A stretch of 23,104 nucleotides of DNA. Origin: a virus. The notes under the pieces are model-generated. The model did not search any database. It was not told the origin of the DNA and was given only the letters and a program-made list of their open reading frames with translations. The stretch lies in IMG/VR virus record IMGVR_UViG_3300022700_000019, positions 1 to 23,104 of that record. The stretch is one strand, 5' to 3'. Every line of letters begins with the position of its first letter. Within the stretch, counting starts at the first letter, position 1. Made by a program: the position numbers and the translations under genes. Below, piece after piece: positions 13,566 to 20,599 of the stretch.

Positions 13566-14276
13566 TTATCCCGCGCAATACACCGGCAAGCCGGTTGTTT
13601 TTTGTATTTCAGCCTTGAACACATCCGGGTCTCCATTGCCGGTGCTGATGTGTATCAGATGTATTTCACGCGCCCGGCTCATGTCTTGCGCCCGGAAAAA
13701 CGCCTTGACGTTTTCCAGCTCAAAATGGCTTTTCACGATCCGGTTCCTTACGGCCGCCGGCGTCCTCCCGGACCTGATGTTCTCGTCAAGGATTTGCCGG
13801 GAATAATTGCACTCAATCATGTAATAACTCACGCCGCGAAAACGATATCGGCAATAAAAAGAGTCAGTAATGAACAACAGTTTTTCACCAGAAACCCTGC
13901 TTTTAATGAGAAACCCGACGGGCTCCGCTGCTTCGTGCTGTGTTGAAAACGGCAGAACATCGAATGTCTCTATCGCTACTTTTTTGAGCGGTTCTATCAA
14001 CTTTATGCGATGGCCGGAGACCCTCAATTCGTTGCGGGTGCCCTCGGTCATATAGCAGTCAACACCGGCTTTCATGATGTTTTTTACTGCTTTGGAGTGA
14101 TCGCCGTCTCAATGTTCATGAGAAATCAAACACGCATGATTCTCATGAACCGTAAAACCCCCTTTCTCCCTTATATTGCGGATGGGAATGCCGCACTCGA
14201 TCATGATCTTTGTTTTTGAATCGTCAATGATGTAGCAGTTGCCGGTTGAACCGGATGCTATGATTTTGATATTCAT
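13566..14276 (-). pseudogene. MBL-fold hydrolase (YycJ/WalJ-like) interrupted by in-frame TGA
   Basis: Read from ATG 14276 (ATGA overlap with the upstream gene), the frame gives 235 residues plus one internal stop. It starts MNIKIIASGSTGNCYIIDD and has IECGIPIRNI, typical of YycJ/WalJ-type metallo-beta-lactamase-fold proteins. Downstream are FSTQHEAAEPVGFLI, LLFITDSFY and YMIECNYS, the expected metal ligands. The first motif should read HxHxDH; here it is ISHEH, TGA (14111-14109), DGDHSKA. Six bases, TGAGAC, appear inserted between HEH and GDH, adding the stop without changing the frame. A downstream ATG at 14075 has no good ribosome site and lacks this motif. In phages this family often lies beside RecT and a Rad50-like ATPase and may act as the nuclease. 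The gene is broken unless read-through occurs. Confidence 0.75.
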
Positions 14277-14623
14277 CAGTGCCACCATAAAAATATTTCT
14301 GTGTCCGGTGGCAATACGGAAAGGTAAGCCGCAACCGCAGTATTCTTGCAGCTCAAGATATCGTGATCCATCATTACATCCGCCATGAGTTTTGCGCGTG
14401 TGCTTTTTATGGGCTCTCCGTAAGCATCGGTGGTTGTGTGCTCGATACCATCGTCAGAGTACCATAAGAGTTTTCTGCCCTCTCCTAACGGCACAAGCCC
14501 TGCTTTGTCCTTAAGACTATCGAATAGGCCATAACTCCTGTCCAGGCGCATTCGCTCATACGCAAGCGGCATTTCATCGTTAAACCCAAAGCAGCTGACA
14601 ATTATTGTTAAATCCACTCCCAT
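14276..14623 (-). CDS. Conserved-looking phage hypothetical, 115 aa
   Basis: Starts MGVDLTIIVSCFGFNDEM and continues LAYERMRLDRSYGLFDSLKD, a start pattern I associate with small phage proteins of unknown role. No Cys cluster or membrane span; ends LPPDTEIFLWWH. A good AAAGGAGGCAAGAC site precedes the ATG. Its stop overlaps the start of the MBL gene, so the two are probably translated together. Function unknown. Confidence 0.75.
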   Translation of the reverse strand: MGVDLTIIVSCFGFNDEMPLAYERMRLDRSYGLFDSLKDKAGLVPLGEGRKLLWYSDDGIEHTTTDAYGEPIKSTRAKLMADVMMDHDILSCKNTAVAAYLSVLPPDTEIFLWWH

Positions 14624-14672
14624 GTCTTGCCTCCTTTCATTATAATTTCCTTTCTAATGACGGGGATCATCG

Positions 14673-14687
14673 GCACCGGCCCGGCGC
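14673..14687. repeat. Short GC-rich hairpin between small genes
   Basis: The plus strand reads GCACCGG-C-CCGGCGC, a 7-bp stem with one wobble and a one-base centre, in the 70-bp gap between the 71/69-aa gene and the 115-aa gene. No T tract follows on either side, so it is not a standard terminator. It lacks the paired 7-base core boxes of an attC site. Confidence 0.5.
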
Positions 14688-14693
14688 ATCTGC

Positions 14694-14903
14694 CTAAACG
14701 GATGGTTGGTTGTCGACAATCTCAACTTCAAATCCCCGTAATGCGAGTTTTTTATCGGCCGGATTTTCAATATTAACAATTTCCCGCGTCATCATTGCTC
14801 CAATGCCAGGATATCGCTTTTTAAAATCACGTTTCCATCGATATCTTTTGCCCCCGATAATCCCGATGTCATCCGATGTCATGTCCCATACATTTTTTTT
14901 CAT
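14694..14903 (-). CDS. Hypothetical protein in cassette-like unit, 69 aa
   Basis: Starts MKKNVWDMTSDDIGIIGGKRYRWKR when the ATG at 14903 is used; the ATG at 14909 is only two bases from GGAGG, so the second is better spaced (8 bases). A basic first half and a second half ending FEVEIVDNQPSV. No family recognised. It is the first gene after attC-like site C and its ribosome site directly abuts the R' box. Confidence 0.65.
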   Translation of the reverse strand: MKKNVWDMTSDDIGIIGGKRYRWKRDFKKRYPGIGAMMTREIVNIENPADKKLALRGFEVEIVDNQPSV

Positions 14904-14915
14904 GTTCATGCCCTC

Positions 14916-14972
14916 CGATAACGGTTGAAATAACCGGCACTGTTAAGCGTCCGGTTTAGTGGTTGGTTAGCC
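14916..14972 (-). other. attC: attC-like recombination site C
   Basis: Read in gene direction: R'' GGCTAAC (14972-14966), then an arm AACCGG-A-CGC, loop TTAACA, arm GTG-CCGGTT, spacer ATTTCAACC and R' GTTATCG (14922-14916). The extra unpaired A sits on the first arm, where integron attC sites carry an extrahelical base. The R'' box overlaps the stop of the preceding gene and GGAGG follows R' directly, as in compact gene cassettes. R' departs from GTTRRRY after GTTA. Confidence 0.65.
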
Positions 14973-15203
14973 GCTATTTTCGCTCAACTTATGATCTCCA
15001 CACCAGTCCAATTCAAACACGACCGGGAAACCGCTCATTGTTGGTGCATGACGGCGGCAGCGGCCCATTGATCCACGTTCAGCCTCTTGTTTACTGATAT
15101 CGCGCATCGGTTCGTCTTCGAGGCTTTCTCTTTTTTGCTTTTTCACAAACCATATACATGTTCTACATTTCATACCTTCGCTTCTATGTCTCCAATTGTC
15201 CAT
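14967..15203 (-). CDS. Cys-rich zinc-finger-like protein, 78 aa
   Basis: Contains MKCRTCIWFVKK, then GRCRRHAPTMSGFPVVFELDWCGDHK. The spacing C-x2-C ... C-R-x-x-A-P ... D-W-C-G matches a common small phage/metagenome protein type that likely binds one zinc ion. AAAGGAGTTTTAAA precedes the ATG. Located between attC-like sites B and C. Partner and function unknown. Confidence 0.78.
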   Translation of the reverse strand: MDNWRHRSEGMKCRTCIWFVKKQKRESLEDEPMRDISKQEAERGSMGRCRRHAPTMSGFPVVFELDWCGDHKLSENSG

Positions 15204-15233
15204 TTTAAAACTCCTTTCGTTGTTGGTTTATGC

Positions 15234-15252
15234 GGCTAACGGTTAGTTAGGC
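15234..15252 (-). other. Collapsed attC-like site B (core boxes only)
   Basis: In gene direction: GCCTAAC (15252-15246), TAACC, GTTAGCC (15240-15234). Both boxes fit the attC cores (RYYYAAC and nearly GTTRRRY), and TAACC matches the end of the L'-R' spacer in sites A and C (TAGCC, CAACC). The paired arms are missing, so this looks like an attC that lost its middle. The R'' box contains the stop of the 73-aa gene. Confidence 0.45.
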
Positions 15253-15468
15253 GGTGCGCTTTTTACCACAGGCATCACACACCACCCCTTCAAACTTGTT
15301 TGTTGTCGGTGGATATGGATATTTGCACCGGCAATAAGCATCCGCTTGAACGGCTGGTTGGGAAGCGTATCCCAATCGAGCCTCTAAATGATTGCAATAC
15401 GCCTCAAGATCATCAAAATATTTATCTCGCTGTGAGCTCGGGTAATCTAAAATATCTGGCCTTTTCAT
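15247..15468 (-). CDS. Small zinc-ribbon-like protein, 73 aa
   Basis: Starts MKRPDILDYPSSQRDKYFDDL. The second half has CRCKYPYP and later VCDACGKKRTA, giving two pairs of Cys for one zinc. The first half is helical (YFDDLEAYCNHLEARLGY). GGAGGCTTAA precedes the ATG and adjoins the R' box of attC-like site A. Function unknown. Confidence 0.72.
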   Translation of the reverse strand: MKRPDILDYPSSQRDKYFDDLEAYCNHLEARLGYASQPAVQADAYCRCKYPYPPTTNKFEGVVCDACGKKRTA

Positions 15469-15475
15469 TTAAGCC

Positions 15476-15538
15476 TCCTAACGGCTAAAATGAGCGGTGC
15501 GGTCGCCTACCCGCATCCGCTCGATTGGTTTGTTATGC
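15476..15538 (-). other. attC: attC-like recombination site A
   Basis: In gene direction: R'' GCATAAC (15538-15532), arm GAGCGG-A-TGCGG, loop GTAGGCGA, arm CCGCA-CCGCTC, spacer ATTTTAGCC, R' GTTAGGA (15482-15476). The arms pair along 11 bp with one extra A on the first arm, the arrangement of aadA-type integron attC sites (arm, extrahelical base, second half-arm, loop, return arms, TTATTTCA-like spacer, GTTAG). It starts 9 bases after the recT stop. Confidence 0.72.
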
Positions 15539-15546
15539 CCCGGCAA

Positions 15547-16485
15547 TCAGAAATCCGGCCCGTCTGTGCCTGTCGCCGCCTGCGCCTGCTCCTCGGCCTC
15601 GATGGCGGCTTTTTCCTCGTCCGTCATATCAGGATCATCGGGTGCGCTGCTATCGGTTTCCGGGCCGGTACCGGGCTCCGGCTTTATGTCGATATAGTCC
15701 TGATTGGCGTTTTCCTGTATTTCTGCCTCGGCGTCATGGTCCGCCTGGATATCGTCTGAATGCCGCACGGCTTTGATTAGCAGGTTTGAGTCACTGCTTG
15801 AATTGATGATCGGCTTGCACGCCCGGTTGATCACGGTCTTTTTTGCCATGTCAGCGGCGAACTTGTCATGCGTGGAGTCCTTCTTGATGCTTCCGTCTTT
15901 GTTAACAGGGTACATTTTTGACTGTTTCCACGCCTGCTTGATCTCATCGAACGTCATAATCTCGGTCTTTTTGACCTGCCCGTTCTTGTCCGTGATTATG
16001 CAGTATGCGGCCTTGATCTGCTTGCCAACGTTATCGATATCCTGTTCATGGTCCGTTATGGCCTTCCGGCCTTTGTCAATCTTGTACCGGAACGTATCGC
16101 CCTCATAAACGACCTCAGCCACTATGTCATTAATGGTCGAATCCACCATTTTTGCAACTGACATGCTGCCGAAATATGACCGCTGGCACACCAGCTGATT
16201 GCCGTACACGACAAAGTAGCACTGCTTTTTTGCCGGGTTCAGGGCCTGAACGACCATGTACAGCAGGGCGTTTGCGATGCTCTCTTTGGTGCAGACGTCC
16301 AGGGCGGGCGTGCTGTTCTTATCTTTCGTCTCCTGGATGATCAGCCATGCGGATTTCATGGCATTCTCGGCGCTGTAATTGTCTGGCAGATGAAGCTGGC
16401 CGGTCTCGTGAAACGACCGCACCCTCTGCGCCACAACGTCCACTGTGTCCTTTTTCATGATTGCTTTTGTGTTTTTCTCCGCCAT
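15547..16485 (-). CDS. recT: RecT-family single-strand annealing protein
   Basis: A 312-aa protein. Residues ~65-115 hold the RecT core: CTKESIANALLYMVVQALNP, then KKQCYFVVYGNQLVCQRSYFG and MSVAKM. A second conserved part, ITDKNGQVKKTEIMTFDEIKQAWKQS followed by HDKFAADMAKKTVINRACK, is the RecT/Erf-type nucleic-acid region. The C-terminal ~70 residues are acidic and disordered, as in many phage RecTs. It anneals complementary strands after resection during phage recombination. GGAGTCTTTATT precedes the ATG. It follows the Rad50-like ATPase, a known phage pairing; no RecE or lambda-exo nuclease is nearby. Confidence 0.95.
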   Translation of the reverse strand: MAEKNTKAIMKKDTVDVVAQRVRSFHETGQLHLPDNYSAENAMKSAWLIIQETKDKNSTPALDVCTKESIANALLYMVVQALNPAKKQCYFVVYGNQLVCQRSYFGSMSVAKMVDSTINDIVAEVVYEGDTFRYKIDKGRKAITDHEQDIDNVGKQIKAAYCIITDKNGQVKKTEIMTFDEIKQAWKQSKMYPVNKDGSIKKDSTHDKFAADMAKKTVINRACKPIINSSSDSNLLIKAVRHSDDIQADHDAEAEIQENANQDYIDIKPEPGTGPETDSSAPDDPDMTDEEKAAIEAEEQAQAATGTDGPDF

Positions 16486-16505
16486 AATAAAGACTCCTTT
16501 CTTGT

Positions 16506-18425
16506 TTATGATGCTCTCTTGGTTTGTGCCGCTTGGGATACGTGCAGAACATTATATCCATCGGCAACGATCAGACAGATCACCTGTGATTCTATCGGCA
16601 CAATACTTGTCGTCGACTCGGCGTTGTCAATCCAGATCGGCCCCCGGAATCCGTAATGCCTTGATAATGCGTCGATTATGTCGATACCGACATTCAGCCG
16701 GGCCCCGTTGTTGAGGCCATGATTATACGGCACACCGTTATATATGGTCTCGCAGGTCTCTTTGATGCCCTCGTTAATTTGCGTCTCGAACAGTTTGAAG
16801 CGGGCCAGCTTGAAATGATCGTTGATCTTGCCCTCAAGCATCTCAACCTTTTTGACCACGAACCGCTCGATCAGGTTCATCTCGCCCTCAAGCCGCTCGT
16901 ACTCGGCCGCCAGGTCTTTTTCCCTCTGCTCAAGTGCCTGTATCCGGTCCCTGGATTTTTGCGCTGCCTGATAAGCCGCCTCGTCTCTGGCAATATCCGC
17001 GATGCCCTGTTCGAGCTCCGTGATCCGCCGCTTGATGTCCCGCTCTTTGATGGCCGTGCCGTTCCGGATGGCGTCCAGCTCCATCTGGAGGCTGCTCTTT
17101 TCCTTTTCAAGGGCAGAGGTATCAGCCTCTTTCGGTGCCACAAGCTTATCCCTCTCCGCCGCGATCTCTTTTTCGATCCGGGCACGCTCCTCTTTTGCCG
17201 CGGCAAGCCCTTTTTCCTCCGCCGGGATGGCTTCAGTCTCCTTGTACTCGACCTCATCTTTAAGGGCCTTGCCTTTTCGGTTGATATCCTCAAGCAGGCG
17301 CGCCTTGTTTGTGTTGAAGTTTTCGACGGTTTCCTGCACGGCATCTTCCGGCAGCGACTGCCCACAGGTGGGGCATGTATCATCAACGTCAGGCGCATTG
17401 CTCTTAACGCTGATGTATTCCTGCCTCAATCTTTCCATTTCCGCCTTGGCGCTGCGGACTTCCTCTTTCAGCCTGGCGATTTTTTCCTCGTGCTTGTACA
17501 GGCTTGTGCCGGACATCTCAGCCTCAAGCGCCTGTATCCGGTTGCGGACTGCCTGATTGTCCGCCTCAGCACCGTCAAATGATTGCTTTTTCAGTTGAGA
17601 TATTTCCGTGTCGATCTCGGCTATGCGCCGCCGCTTTTCCTGCTCCTGTTCGCCGGTATGGATAGAGTTGAAGCGTGCCTTTTCCTTTTCAAGCAGACTA
17701 TACAGGCGGTTTTTCTCTTTTGCGTCCGGCGCGGGCACATCCATCTCAGACTTGTGCTCGTCAATCCGGGCCGGGATTTGCTTCAGCTCGTCATTGATTT
17801 CCCGCTGCTTTGCCTTCACCTTTTTCCGATGATCATCAATGCCGCCACCGTTGAGGATGTCGGACAACGCTTTTAGATTCTTGTCAGAGTCGATCACCTC
17901 CTGATCCGGCACGTCTCCGCACATTTCGAGCAGGATGGCACGCCGCTTTTCCCAGTGCATGCTATTGAACGCGAGCGGGTCCGTCACCAGATTGAAAACA
18001 CCGGCGTCGATGATCTCATTGACAGCGGCATCAAAATCTTTTTTCTTGGCCGGCACATCATTAACGAAATAATCGGTTGTGTGACCGGTGAACTCAGCCC
18101 TGGCAGCGCCCCTTTTTTTGGTCCATTTTTCTTTGTACCGCTTCATCAAAATGGTGTCTTTGCCGTTGTAGTCGATTCGGGCTTCAACCTCTGTGTCCAA
18201 ATTATGTATTTCGGCCCCGGATTCATCAACCGGCTTGATCTGAAAATCAGCCTTTCCGGTACTGTCCTTGCCGAAAAACAGCCAGCAGAAGGCGTCCTGC
18301 AAGGTCGTCTTGCCAGTCGCGTTGTCACCATATACGCCCGCGTCCCGGCCTCCCGGCTCAAAGGCGAACTCTTTAATGCCTTTGAAGTTTTTCAGCCGCA
18401 GCCTGTAAAGATTTAATACATTCAT
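16506..18425 (-). CDS. Rad50/SbcC-like ATPase with zinc hook
   Basis: A 639-aa protein. The start LYRLRLKNFKGIKEFAFEPGG and GDNATGKTT (residues 33-41) are an SMC/Rad50-type N-terminal ATPase with Walker A. Residues ~165-560 are coiled coil, with the zinc hook CPTCG at residues 351-355 in its middle. The C-terminal lobe has a degenerate signature (LNNGARLNVGIDII) and Walker-B-like PIWIDNAEST at ~596-605. This matches the ATPase found next to RecT in many phages. It probably tethers or opens DNA ends for a nuclease. The stop-start overlap with the 92-aa gene is ATGA, with AGGAGGGGGTGGC before the ATG. No Mre11/SbcD-type partner is visible. Confidence 0.92.
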   Translation of the reverse strand: MNVLNLYRLRLKNFKGIKEFAFEPGGRDAGVYGDNATGKTTLQDAFCWLFFGKDSTGKADFQIKPVDESGAEIHNLDTEVEARIDYNGKDTILMKRYKEKWTKKRGAARAEFTGHTTDYFVNDVPAKKKDFDAAVNEIIDAGVFNLVTDPLAFNSMHWEKRRAILLEMCGDVPDQEVIDSDKNLKALSDILNGGGIDDHRKKVKAKQREINDELKQIPARIDEHKSEMDVPAPDAKEKNRLYSLLEKEKARFNSIHTGEQEQEKRRRIAEIDTEISQLKKQSFDGAEADNQAVRNRIQALEAEMSGTSLYKHEEKIARLKEEVRSAKAEMERLRQEYISVKSNAPDVDDTCPTCGQSLPEDAVQETVENFNTNKARLLEDINRKGKALKDEVEYKETEAIPAEEKGLAAAKEERARIEKEIAAERDKLVAPKEADTSALEKEKSSLQMELDAIRNGTAIKERDIKRRITELEQGIADIARDEAAYQAAQKSRDRIQALEQREKDLAAEYERLEGEMNLIERFVVKKVEMLEGKINDHFKLARFKLFETQINEGIKETCETIYNGVPYNHGLNNGARLNVGIDIIDALSRHYGFRGPIWIDNAESTTSIVPIESQVICLIVADGYNVLHVSQAAQTKRAS

Positions 18426-18700
18426 GCCACCCCCTCCTCCGCCGGCCTCTCGAACAGATCCTGTTCTACCTCGTTGGCCGTGATGTTGACGGTGTCTTTA
18501 ATTTTAACGCCCTTTACAAAGGTGAGATCGCTCTTTATGTCAACCTCTCCTCCCCTTTTGCCGGGTGACAACCTGACCTTGAATGTCAGATCAAGGGCAT
18601 CCGGTGTTAATGTGTACGCGCCATCGATTTCGGTAATATAATCGTCAACCAGTCCCTTAACTGTATAGACGATCATGTCCCGGATGTTCTCTCCTATCAT
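18422..18700 (-). CDS. Hypothetical protein upstream of Rad50-like ATPase, 92 aa
   Basis: Starts MIGENIRDMIVYTVKGLVDDY, then ITEIDGAYTLTPDALDLTFKVRLSP with alternating beta strands, and ends NEVEQDLFERPAEEG. No Cys or membrane span. It is translationally coupled to the ATPase, so it may assist it. The family is not recognised; the name would be a guess. AGGGGGTAGC precedes the ATG. Confidence 0.75.
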   Translation of the reverse strand: MIGENIRDMIVYTVKGLVDDYITEIDGAYTLTPDALDLTFKVRLSPGKRGGEVDIKSDLTFVKGVKIKDTVNITANEVEQDLFERPAEEGVA

Positions 18701-18701
18701 G

Positions 18702-19355
18702 CTACCCCCTTTCGGTTAATGTTGATTGCTTTGCCGCCATATGCTTCCTCAGCCACCATCGTACTTGCGCCTCGATAGTGCGCTCCTCCTCCGCCGCAAC
18801 CCTCTCAATGCGCTCGTAAACCTCCGGGCAGTCTGTTAGGTCAATCGTTATGATCTTAACCTCTGCCTCGCCCTTCTCGGCTTTCGGCTTGCCGCTGTTG
18901 GTCAAGCAAATTTTACTGGTCATCTCTTCACACTCGGCATTGGTTATTTTCGCCGCTGGTGCCGGCCGTTCATATTCCATCGCGTTTTCCGGCTCTTTCC
19001 CCCGGCATTTCAGACAATCCTTTGTCAGGCCGTCAATGGCCCGATTGGCCCGCCCGAAATGTTCAAGGTCCGGCGGGTACATCTTGCCGCATGTCTCGCA
19101 TTTTTTTAATTTCGTGGTCGGCACTTCTGTTGCCGACGGCACTGATTTTGCCATAGCTTCCTCCCTCTCTATTAGTTTTGGCAGGCGGGTTAAACAATCC
19201 CGACAGCCCTCGTAAAAACTTTCCTGTGCCCCGGAATTACCCCAGTGCTTGCTGCCACCTTGCCTATTTTTTTCATCATGGTCCTTCAGCTTTTTCATCC
19301 GCGCTATGCACGTGCTGACTGAATGCGTCGCCTTGTATTTTTCGCAGTGGATCAT
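18702..19355 (-). CDS. Multi-zinc-motif protein with C-terminal ribbon-helix-helix-like segment
   Basis: A 217-aa protein with three parts. Residues 1-55 hold scattered Cys/His (MIHCEKY, STCIARM, EGCRDCLTR). Residues ~82-115 are a clear zinc-finger pair, CETCGKMYPPDLEHF ... TKDCLKCRG. The C-terminus, VKIITIDLTDCPEVYERIERVAAEE then RTIEAQVRWWLRKHM, has the strand-helix-helix pattern of Arc/MetJ-type DNA-binding proteins. It could be a phage regulator or host-takeover factor. The ATG follows the TAG of the previous gene directly, with a poor ribosome site, suggesting re-initiation. The fold assignment of the tail is inference. Confidence 0.72.
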   Translation of the reverse strand: MIHCEKYKATHSVSTCIARMKKLKDHDEKNRQGGSKHWGNSGAQESFYEGCRDCLTRLPKLIEREEAMAKSVPSATEVPTTKLKKCETCGKMYPPDLEHFGRANRAIDGLTKDCLKCRGKEPENAMEYERPAPAAKITNAECEEMTSKICLTNSGKPKAEKGEAEVKIITIDLTDCPEVYERIERVAAEEERTIEAQVRWWLRKHMAAKQSTLTERG

Positions 19356-19568
19356 CTACGGATACATAAAGTTGTTGTAAGCCCTGATGCTGGCCGGGTT
19401 TTTGTTCTCGCGGATGTCTTTACGCAGGGCCTTCAGGCATTTTCTGACATAAGTATCCGGGGCGAAACGGATGCCAAGCCAAGCTCGCTGCTTTGCCCTT
19501 TGCAGCTCCCTCTTTTTGATTTTGTGTTTGTTTCTGGATAAATAACGCCTTGCTGTTTTTGGTTTCAT
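19356..19568 (-). CDS. Small basic hypothetical protein, 70 aa
   Basis: Starts MKPKTARRYLSRNKHKIKKRE and is very rich in Lys and Arg through residue ~55, suggesting nucleic-acid binding. Family not recognised. AAAGGAGGAAGCG precedes the ATG, which overlaps the upstream stop (ATGA). Confidence 0.65.
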   Translation of the reverse strand: MKPKTARRYLSRNKHKIKKRELQRAKQRAWLGIRFAPDTYVRKCLKALRKDIRENKNPASIRAYNNFMYP

Positions 19569-19771
19569 CGCTTCCTCCTTTCAAGTTTGTTTTTTGCCTC
19601 CGCCTTCTTCGCCGCCCTAACCGCCTCACTATCCACGACCTTGACCGGCGGCCTCGGCTCGATCGGGCTGCCGCATGGCCGCCATGCCGAATAGCCATGA
19701 TCAACGCATGAGCTCAGACTGACCGGGCAGATCGACCGGAGATAAGCGCAGTTGCCACAATGTTTGATCAT
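19565..19771 (-). CDS. Cys-containing hypothetical protein, 68 aa
   Basis: Starts MIKHCGNCAYLRSICPVSLSSC, a run of closely spaced Cys (CxxC, then two more) that could bind zinc, as in small phage zinc proteins. The tail is basic (KKAEAKNKLERRKR). Coupled to the ASCH-like gene upstream by ATGA. Function unknown. Confidence 0.65.
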   Translation of the reverse strand: MIKHCGNCAYLRSICPVSLSSCVDHGYSAWRPCGSPIEPRPPVKVVDSEAVRAAKKAEAKNKLERRKR

Positions 19772-20403
19772 GTGCCCCCCTTTGTACTCTCAACCTTAAA
19801 CTCAACCACCCACACCCAAGGGTTGTCCTCCCATGAACAGCCCGGCTTTTTGCCGTTGATAAAACTCCAGAGCATTTTGAACCGAGCTTTCAAATGATTC
19901 ACTGCATCCTGTCCGCGCAAACTGCTCGACAACCCTTCCGAAATACAGTCTTCCGCCGTTATCTCCTGTACCCGCTCAACACGGATATGCGTTATTTCAA
20001 GCGTAACGCGGGACGCCCATTTCGGCATAAATATTGAAGACCTTTTATTCCACCAATATGGACACCCCTTTTTATCTGTTGCAGGCGCTTTGTCTGTCGC
20101 AATATATTGGACACGATCCACAGGCCATTCAGTCCAATATTTCAACGGGACTTTCCCGCCGCAGCCACGAATTGCCCATGTCTCTCGCACCCAGAGAAGT
20201 TGATCAGTATCGGAGTAAGGACATTTCATATAATTGTCTTCATGTATACAGTCGTAATCCTGCCACCCTATCGGCCATCTTGTTCCGTCTTGAAATTTTG
20301 CGATATCAAAACCTATCCTGTGCTTGACCACCCTGCGAGTCATTGTTTTACGCCCGTCAAGGATGGCCCGGATACTTTCGCTGTTAAATATTATTGGTTT
20401 CAC
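19768..20403 (-). CDS. ASCH-domain-like phage protein
   Basis: A 211-aa protein of a widespread phage type: MKPIIFNSESIRAILDGRKTMTRR at the start, LLWVRETWAIRG in the middle, MPKWASRVTLEITHIRVERVQEI, and CSWEDNPWVWVVEFKV near the end. Such proteins are often assigned to the ASCH/PUA-like RNA-binding group, though some carry a misleading morphogenesis label. It may bind RNA or modified nucleotides; no enzyme activity is known from sequence. The start is GTG at 20403 with GGAGGCAAC upstream. Confidence 0.82.
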   Translation of the reverse strand: MKPIIFNSESIRAILDGRKTMTRRVVKHRIGFDIAKFQDGTRWPIGWQDYDCIHEDNYMKCPYSDTDQLLWVRETWAIRGCGGKVPLKYWTEWPVDRVQYIATDKAPATDKKGCPYWWNKRSSIFMPKWASRVTLEITHIRVERVQEITAEDCISEGLSSSLRGQDAVNHLKARFKMLWSFINGKKPGCSWEDNPWVWVVEFKVESTKGGT

Positions 20404-20416
20404 GTTGCCTCCATCT

Positions 20417-20599
20417 CTACTCTTGAATCATGCTTTCAAATTCCGCCCATGCCCTGACACCTTCCCATTGTCCGACCTGCCGACCGTCCATAATATCCAA
20501 TGCGGAGTCTATAAAGCCTTTGATCTGCTCATCCGTCATAATGTCAGCCGCAGTAGCAATGAGTTCCTTGGCCCATTGTCTGTGTTCATCCCTTGTCAT
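20417..20599 (-). CDS. Hypothetical protein, 60 aa
   Basis: Starts MTRDEHRQWAKELIATAADIM and is an acidic helical protein ending AWAEFESMIQE. ATG at 20599 overlaps the DUF4406 gene stop (ATGA), with GAGAGGGCCGA upstream; the frame opens six codons earlier. No family recognised. Confidence 0.65.
   Translation of the reverse strand: MTRDEHRQWAKELIATAADIMTDEQIKGFIDSALDIMDGRQVGQWEGVRAWAEFESMIQE

Noticed and set aside
14109-14111. Selenocysteine at the internal TGA
   Set aside because: The bases after TGA do not form a convincing stem-loop of the bacterial SECIS type, and the motif aligns better if the six bases are an insertion than if TGA codes for a residue.
14624-14693. A fourth attC site in the gap before the 115-aa gene
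   Set aside because: There is a GC-rich hairpin, but no AAC-ending R'' box and no proper GTTRRRY box; the GTTTAGG present is in the wrong place.
16719-17582. Long plus-strand open frame of 287 codons
   Set aside because: It is antisense to the coiled-coil part of the Rad50-like gene, has no ribosome site of note, and its sequence is the mirror of Glu/Lys/Ala-rich codons.
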